DNA of 46,009 nucleotides. Origin: Hymenobacter persicinus. GTDB lineage: Bacteria; Bacteroidota; Bacteroidia; Cytophagales; Hymenobacteraceae. A model generated the notes under the pieces. That model searched no databases. It was not told where the DNA came from and saw only the letters and a list, made by a program, of their open reading frames with translations. A program made the translations under genes and the position numbers. Location: the NCBI RefSeq assembly GCF_004167665.1, contig NZ_SEWE01000040.1, positions 1 to 46,009 on the forward strand. Reading direction: 5' to 3'. Shown in pieces: positions 41,399 to 46,009 of this stretch. The first letter of the stretch is position 1; every line of letters begins with the position of its first letter.

Positions 41399-42058
41399 AT
41401 GAAAGTAATAGTGTTTGTCTGTTTGCTTAATTTATTTTTTGCCGCAAACGGCTTTGGACAGAAGCATAATAGTGATTTGATTGTTTTTATTGGTGAAAAA
41501 ATTAAAGTTGAGCTTGCGCCGAAGCAAACAGAACAAGTGGATACAATTGTTGATAAAGGGAGAAATGTGATTCGCCGCAGAATAAGTATGGATGGTAAGT
41601 ATCTAGCTAAATATAAAATATTAAAATTGATTAATGGAAAATATTCTAAAGATACAATTGATTTCATTGCTTTTGACCATTATGGTATCCCTGGCTTTTC
41701 AGCGCATAACGTTGTATTGCTGTTTGTGTCAAGGGAGGCAGGTAAGCTATATCACGAAAAATACCAGTTTTTTGCTTTGTATCAGGCTGAAAACGGTGAG
41801 TGGGCAAGTCCGTACTCAGTAATAGATTACACGCATCCATACAAAAAACAGATAACCGTTAAACCGGAGCGAATAATATTTAAGGAAAAAGTTAGTTTTC
41901 CTGTTGCAGATATGACCAAGGACCAAATTGAAGAATGGTACCCCTCTCCCTATTATCTGGTAAAAGGTAGGTTTGCAATAGCTATATATGGCAATTATGT
42001 TGACGATCTTTTTAAGCTTAAGCAACAAACGATTTTAAAGGCAAGAGGGCTTTATTAG
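41399..42058 (+). CDS. AT-rich secreted protein of unknown function, inserted between parB and parA
   Basis: A 219-residue protein with a signal peptide (MKVIVFVCLLNLFFAANGFG, cut about residue 20) and a soluble, Lys/Tyr-rich body with no domain I can name (YLAKYKILKLINGKYSKDTIDF; YHEKYQFFALYQAENGEWASPY). Base composition (roughly 35-40% GC by eye) and codon use (ATA, TTA, AAA) are sharply unlike the rest of the window, a sign of recent transfer. It runs against the surrounding par genes. Nothing adjacent encodes an integrase or transposase. Confidence 0.8.
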   Translation: MKVIVFVCLLNLFFAANGFGQKHNSDLIVFIGEKIKVELAPKQTEQVDTIVDKGRNVIRRRISMDGKYLAKYKILKLINGKYSKDTIDFIAFDHYGIPGFSAHNVVLLFVSREAGKLYHEKYQFFALYQAENGEWASPYSVIDYTHPYKKQITVKPERIIFKEKVSFPVADMTKDQIEEWYPSPYYLVKGRFAIAIYGNYVDDLFKLKQQTILKARGLY

Positions 42059-42120
42059 CTGCAAATAGGCTAGATGGCGTGGACAATAGCTCTTCTGAAC
42101 TTCATAATGAGGCGGTAGGG

Positions 42121-42141
42121 ATGCTGCGACAAGCTCAGCAT
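42121..42141. repeat. Short REP-like palindrome near the parA terminator
   Basis: ATGCTG (42121-42126) and CAGCAT (42136-42141) flank CGACAAGCT. It resembles half of an intergenic repeat I associate with Hymenobacter, but this is from memory. Confidence 0.4.
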
Positions 42142-42162
42142 GACTTGCCAATTGATGTAAGC

Positions 42163-42195
42163 AGAAAGGGCCGGCAACTATTGCCGGCCCTTTCT
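42163..42195 (-). terminator. Terminator of parA
   Basis: 15-bp perfect stem (42163-42177 with 42181-42195, AGAAAGGGCCGGCAA) and a 3-nt loop, 23 bp after the parA stop. It would prevent read-through from parA towards parB. Confidence 0.88.
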
Positions 42196-42217
42196 ATTGA
42201 AATGATAATTGGAAGCC

Positions 42218-43024
42218 TTAAGCCGCCTCGCCCTCCGCGGCTTCTGGCGCACTGGCAGCTACGTTTTTCTCCACGATTTCGCGGGCCAGGTTCAGGTAGC
42301 TGATGCTGCCCTTGCTTTCGGCGTCGTGTAGAATGACGGGGATGCCGAACGAGGGCGACTCCGACAGCTTCACGTTGCGGGGGATGATGGTGTCGAAGAC
42401 GAGCTGCTGGAAGTGGAGCTTTACTTCTTCCACTACCTGGTTCGACAGGCGCAGGCGCACGTCGTACATGGTGAGCAGGATGCCCTCAATTTCGAGCTCC
42501 TCGTTGAGGCGGCTCTGGATGATTTTGATGGTATTGAGCAGCTTGCCTAGGCCCTCGAGGGCGAAATACTCGCACTGCACGGGCACAATCACCGAGTGGG
42601 CGGCCGTAAGGGCATTCACCGTAATCAGGCCCAGGGATGGGGAGCAGTCGATGATGATGAAGTCGTACTGGTCGGCCAGGGGGCGCAGGGCGTCCTTCAT
42701 CTTTTCCTCCCGGTTGGGCAGGTTGATCATCTCCACTTCGGCCCCGACGAGGTCGATGTGGGAAGGCATCAGGTCGAGGTGGGGCAGCACCTGGGTTTGC
42801 AGGATGATGTCCTGGGCGTTGATGCCGTCGACCATGCACTCGTAGATGCTGTTCTCGATGTCCTTCGGATCGAAGCCCACGCCGGAAGTGGCGTTGGCCT
42901 GCGGATCGGCGTCCACCAGCAGCGTGCGATATTCCAGGGCCGCCAGGCTGGCCGCCAGGTTAATCGCCGAGGTGGTTTTGCCCACGCCGCCCTTCTGATT
43001 GGCTACCGCAATGATTTTTCCCAT
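42218..43024 (-). CDS. parA: Chromosome partitioning ATPase ParA/Soj
   Basis: A 268-residue ParA-type ATPase that moves ParB-bound origin regions along the nucleoid. The deviant Walker A KGGVGKTT is at 11-18, LLVDADPQANAT is Walker A', and FIIIDCSPSLGL is Walker B. It has no N-terminal DNA-binding extension, so it is a chromosomal or small type Ib form. The last 15 residues are Ala/Glu-rich. Its start lies 9 bp from the heptad element 8. Confidence 0.96.
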   Translation of the reverse strand: MGKIIAVANQKGGVGKTTSAINLAASLAALEYRTLLVDADPQANATSGVGFDPKDIENSIYECMVDGINAQDIILQTQVLPHLDLMPSHIDLVGAEVEMINLPNREEKMKDALRPLADQYDFIIIDCSPSLGLITVNALTAAHSVIVPVQCEYFALEGLGKLLNTIKIIQSRLNEELEIEGILLTMYDVRLRLSNQVVEEVKLHFQQLVFDTIIPRNVKLSESPSFGIPVILHDAESKGSISYLNLAREIVEKNVAASAPEAAEGEAA

Positions 43025-43032
43025 GGGATGTA

Positions 43033-43123
43033 AATTATGAATTATGAATCATGAACTGCGAATCAGAAAGGCGCCCTTTTGTCGGGCCAATTCATAATTC
43101 AGAATCCAGAACTCAGAATTTTA
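43033..43123. repeat. Heptad hairpin element 8 (between parA and the hydrolase)
   Basis: The cleanest period: five contiguous 7-mers on the left (43033-43067; AATTATG twice in tandem) and five on the right (43089-43123; AATTCAT then AATTCAG). The arms are loosely complementary around a 21-nt GC-rich centre. The last unit contains the stop codon of the hydrolase gene (43121-43123). Confidence 0.85.
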
Positions 43124-43801
43124 AAGGGTAATGGTTTCGCCGATTTTCAGCAGCGTGAGCTCTTTGCCGGCTTGCTGGGCTTTGGCCTGGGCCGCGGCGT
43201 GGTCGATGGCAATGGGCGGGAAGGTATCGAAGTGCATGCCGATGATGCGGCTGGCTCCGGCCCACTCGGCCGCTACCAGCGCGTCGTCGATGCCCATGGT
43301 GTAATGGTCGCCGATGGGAAGCAGGGCCGCGTCGACGTTGTACCGCTCGCCGAGCAGCTTCATTTCGTAGCTCAGGGCCGTGTCGCCGGCGAAGTACACG
43401 GTTTTGCCTTCGGCCTCAATGAGGAAGCCGGCCGCAATGCCGCCGTAGGAGCCGTCGGGCATGGAGCTGGAGTGCAGGGCGGCCACCATCTTCACCGTGC
43501 CGAAGGGGAGGTGCAAGGTGCCGCCCACGTTCATGCCGTAGGTGGCTTTCAGGCCCTTGGCTCCAAACCAGCCCACGACTTCGACCATGCCAATGAGCTC
43601 GGCGCCGGTGCGGGAGCCAATGGCCTCCACGTCGGCGACATGGTCGCCGTGGCCGTGGCTGAGCAGGATGTAGTCGGCCTCGATTTGGGCCACGTCGATG
43701 TCCTTGGCCAGCGGGTTGGGGCTGATGAAGGGGTCGAAAAGCAGCTTGCGGCCGCCGGTTTCGAGCAGGAAGCTGGAGTGGCCGTAATAGGTCAGGTTCA
43801 T
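43121..43801 (-). CDS. UPF0173-family metal-dependent hydrolase
   Basis: A 226-residue metallo-beta-lactamase-fold protein. MNLTYYGHSSFLLETGGRKLLFDPF is the family start, and HGHGDH (49-54) supplies zinc ligands; further histidines lie in AALHSS and GMHFD. Related to YtkL-type hydrolases; substrate unknown. The start at 43801 matches the family, and the open frame beyond it runs across the divergent promoter. Divergent from the peptide-binding lipoprotein gene. Confidence 0.92.
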   Translation of the reverse strand: MNLTYYGHSSFLLETGGRKLLFDPFISPNPLAKDIDVAQIEADYILLSHGHGDHVADVEAIGSRTGAELIGMVEVVGWFGAKGLKATYGMNVGGTLHLPFGTVKMVAALHSSSMPDGSYGGIAAGFLIEAEGKTVYFAGDTALSYEMKLLGERYNVDAALLPIGDHYTMGIDDALVAAEWAGASRIIGMHFDTFPPIAIDHAAAQAKAQQAGKELTLLKIGETITL

Positions 43802-43844
43802 AGAAGCGCAATGAAGTCCGGCGCGGCGCATGCCGCAAACCGGA

Positions 43845-43852
43845 TACCTTTG
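43845..43852 (+). promoter_or_regulatory. -7 element of the peptide-binding lipoprotein gene
   Basis: TACCTTTG fits TAnnTTTG, 32 bp before the ATG at 43884. No good -33 seen. Confidence 0.5.
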
Positions 43853-43883
43853 TCCTACAAATATACGTGATTCCCCCGTTCCC

Positions 43884-45551
43884 ATGCTTTCGTTTGCGCG
43901 CCGTTCTGCCGTTTATGTTGCCTTGCTGCTGCCGGCCCTAGCCGGGTGCTCGGGTCCTGCCCAGCCGACCGACGAGCGGCGCGTGTTTCGCTACAACCAG
44001 CCCGAATCGTTGACGTCGCTGGATCCGGCCTTTGCCAACCGCCAGGCCAACATCTGGGCTGTGACTCAGCTCTACAACGGCCTGGTGGAGCTCGATTCGG
44101 CCCTGCAGCCCCAGCCCGCGGTGGCCCGGCGCTACGAGGTGTCGCGGGACGGGCGGCAGTACACGTTCTGGCTGCGGCCCGGCGTGCGCTTTCACGATTC
44201 GGAGGTGTTTGCCGGGGGTAAGGGCCGGCCGGTGACGGCGCCCGACTTCGTCTACAGCTTTAAGCGCCTGCTGGATAAAACCACCGCCAGCCCCGGCGGC
44301 TGGATTTTCCGGGGCAAGGTGCTCGAAAATGCTGCCGGGGAGCCGGTGGATACCTGCTTCAAGGCCCTGAACGATTCCACACTGCGGGTGTATTTGAAGG
44401 AGCCGTTTATCCCGTTTCTGGGCATTCTGGCCATGCCCTACGCCTACGTGGTGCCCCGGGAGGCCGTGGAAAAATATGGCAAGGACTTCCGGGAGCATCC
44501 GGTGGGCACGGGGCCGTTCCGGTTCAAGGAGTGGGATGAGGGCAATGCCATCATCTACCACCGCAACCCCACCTACTGGAAGCGTGACGAAAAAGGCCAA
44601 CCATTGCCTTACCTCGACGCGGTGCAGATCAGCTTTATCCAGGACCGCAAAACTGAGTTTCTGACCTTCCAGCAGGGTAAGCTCGACTTTCTGAGCGGGA
44701 TTCGGGCCGGCAGCCGCGACCTTATTCTGTACCCCAACGGCCAGGTGCGCGACGACTTCCGGGGAAAGTTCCGGCTGGAAAAGACGCCCTACCTGAACAC
44801 CGAGTACCTCGGCATCCAGCTCGACCCGACCAACCTGCGCGGGGACGCCGCGGGCCCGGCTTTGCGCGACAAGCGGGTGCGGCAGGCCCTGAACTACGCG
44901 CTGAACAAGCCCGAGCTGATTGCCTATTTCCTCAACAACGTGGGCCAGCCGGGCATTTCGGGCTTCGTGCCCTCGTCGTTGCCTTCGTACAGCGCTAAGC
45001 TGGTGCCGGGCTACTCGTACAACCCCGCCAAGGCCCGGGAGCTGCTCAAAGCCGCCGGCTACGGCCCGGGCAAGCCGCTGACCCTGCACCTGAGCACGCT
45101 CGTGGAGCGCAAGGAAGTGTGCGAGTACCTGCAGAAAAACTGGGCCGACGTGGGCGTGCAGGTCGCCATCGACATCAATCAGGGCGGGGCTCAGCAGGAA
45201 ATGGTGGACAACGGCCGGGCCGCTTTTTTCACCAAGAGCTGGCTCGGCGACTATCCCGACGCGGAAAACTACCTGGCCTTATTCTACAGCAAGAACTTTG
45301 CTCCGGCCGGGCCCAACAAAACGCACTTTAAAAGTGCCGCCTACGACAAGCTCTACGAGCAGGCCAACCTGGAGCAAAACGTGGAAAAGCGCTACGCCCT
45401 CTACCAGCAGATGGACCGTATCATCGTGGACGAATGCCCGGTTATTGCCCTGTACTACGACGAGGTGGTGCGCCTGACCCAGAACAACGTCCGCGGCCTG
45501 GCTCCCAACCCAATGAACCAGCTGGTGCTCGAGCGGGTGCGCAAGGAATAA
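43884..45551 (+). CDS. ABC transporter substrate-binding lipoprotein (oligopeptide/dipeptide type)
   Basis: A 555-residue family 5 solute-binding protein (OppA/DppA fold). The signal MLSFARRSAVYVALLLPALAGC has lipobox LAGC with acylated C22. Family landmarks: ESLTSLDPAFANRQANIW, YTFWLRPGVRFHDSE, HPVGTGPFRFKEW, and KRVRQALNYALNKPELI. No permease or ATPase genes are in the window; in Bacteroidota such lone binding proteins are common. The ATG at 43884 begins the lipoprotein signal. Confidence 0.93.
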   Translation: MLSFARRSAVYVALLLPALAGCSGPAQPTDERRVFRYNQPESLTSLDPAFANRQANIWAVTQLYNGLVELDSALQPQPAVARRYEVSRDGRQYTFWLRPGVRFHDSEVFAGGKGRPVTAPDFVYSFKRLLDKTTASPGGWIFRGKVLENAAGEPVDTCFKALNDSTLRVYLKEPFIPFLGILAMPYAYVVPREAVEKYGKDFREHPVGTGPFRFKEWDEGNAIIYHRNPTYWKRDEKGQPLPYLDAVQISFIQDRKTEFLTFQQGKLDFLSGIRAGSRDLILYPNGQVRDDFRGKFRLEKTPYLNTEYLGIQLDPTNLRGDAAGPALRDKRVRQALNYALNKPELIAYFLNNVGQPGISGFVPSSLPSYSAKLVPGYSYNPAKARELLKAAGYGPGKPLTLHLSTLVERKEVCEYLQKNWADVGVQVAIDINQGGAQQEMVDNGRAAFFTKSWLGDYPDAENYLALFYSKNFAPAGPNKTHFKSAAYDKLYEQANLEQNVEKRYALYQQMDRIIVDECPVIALYYDEVVRLTQNNVRGLAPNPMNQLVLERVRKE

Positions 45552-45601
45552 AGCAGCTATATTCAAGCAACGATTCTATTATTCCCAATTTAATTGACTT
45601 T

Positions 45602-46009
45602 ATGAAGCTACCCTATTCCCTGCTGCTGACGGCCGCGACGCTGCTCACGGCCTGTTCCAAGAAAGACGAAGAGGTATTGCCGCCCGAAATCGACTACTCG
45701 GCGCCGGTGGCGCCGCCGGGCTATGTTACCTACAACCGGGATGGCGTGGTTACTAGCCGCCCCGCCAGCGCCCGCTACGAGGCCGCAACGCCGCCTCACC
45801 CGGCGGACGACTGGCTAAGAATCAGCGAGACAAACCCTGCAACGGGTACGGTAGGTACCGTAATTATCTACGGCAAGCCGGCCGGGGCGGCGGCAGATAA
45901 GTTCGTTGTGTATTGGATGCCCATCGAGGGTTATTCTTATTCGAGCCGTTCTGACACCCCGCCCTGCACGCTTACCAAAACCAGCGCGGGCTGGTCGGGC
46001 ACGTTTGCC
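45602..46009 (+). CDS. Lipoprotein of unknown function (3' end outside the window)
   Basis: 136 codons are open from the ATG at 45602 to the window edge. MKLPYSLLLTAATLLTAC is a lipoprotein signal with lipobox LTAC and acylated C18, followed by SKKDEE, a usual surface-export-like acidic start in Bacteroidota lipoproteins. The visible body (GTVGTVIIYGKPAGAAADKFVVYW) has no recognised domain. It starts 50 bp after the binding-protein gene and could share its transcript. Confidence 0.8.
   Translation, partial: MKLPYSLLLTAATLLTACSKKDEEVLPPEIDYSAPVAPPGYVTYNRDGVVTSRPASARYEAATPPHPADDWLRISETNPATGTVGTVIIYGKPAGAAADKFVVYWMPIEGYSYSSRSDTPPCTLTKTSAGWSGTFA

Noticed and set aside
40924..43032. Replication origin next to parAB
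   Set aside because: No dnaA gene and no cluster of DnaA boxes (TTATCCACA) could be seen in the window.

Overview
The window looks like chromosomal DNA of a high-GC Bacteroidota bacterium of the Hymenobacter type. Evidence: cell-surface proteins with type IX secretion (T9SS) sorting domains (YPNP/FPNP/WPNP tails), a PorT-like barrel, DUF3098, DUF5683, a GNAT-nitrilase fusion, the tamB/tsaD divergent pair, and promoters of the Bacteroidota form TTTG-N19/20-TAnnTTTG (a textbook copy precedes tRNA-Cys). I see no phage, CRISPR array, rRNA or transposase. Almost all genes are core or housekeeping genes.

Layout. 1-9 kb: the start of a leftward secreted protein, three T9SS cargo genes, a PorT-like barrel, the GNAT-nitrilase fusion and scoA-scoB (3-oxoacid CoA-transferase). 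9-13 kb: leftward operon ftsX, DUF3098, uppP, truB, ribF. 13-23.7 kb: tamB, then rightward tsaD, smpB, a C40 peptidase, an HNH protein, a DUF3298 lipoprotein and a fatty acid desaturase. 23.7-29.1 kb: an alpha/beta hydrolase, a methyltransferase plus glycosyltransferase pair, and ribosomal protein S1. 29.3-32.3 kb: tRNA-Cys and cyanophycin synthetase. 32.4-39.9 kb: a coiled-coil membrane protein, a TPMT-like methyltransferase with kdsA, a second methyltransferase, apaG, ung, lepB, dapB and DUF5683. 40-43 kb: parB and parA, pulled apart by an AT-rich stranger gene and repeats. 43.1-46 kb: a metal-dependent hydrolase, an oligopeptide-binding lipoprotein and a truncated lipoprotein.

The most unusual content lies between the genes. 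At eight loci the DNA just after a stop codon is a loose hairpin whose two arms are each built of 3-6 degenerate 7-bp (once 8-bp) tandem units. The unit sequence differs from locus to locus, but the architecture and placement are the same. Separate REP-like palindromes occur in scoA-scoB, around the ung terminator and next to the parA terminator. Between parA and parB there is a split parS-like inverted repeat, a six-copy 21-bp iteron-like array and an AT-rich gene for a secreted protein. I regard the heptad hairpins and the disrupted parAB locus as the best candidates for something not yet described.
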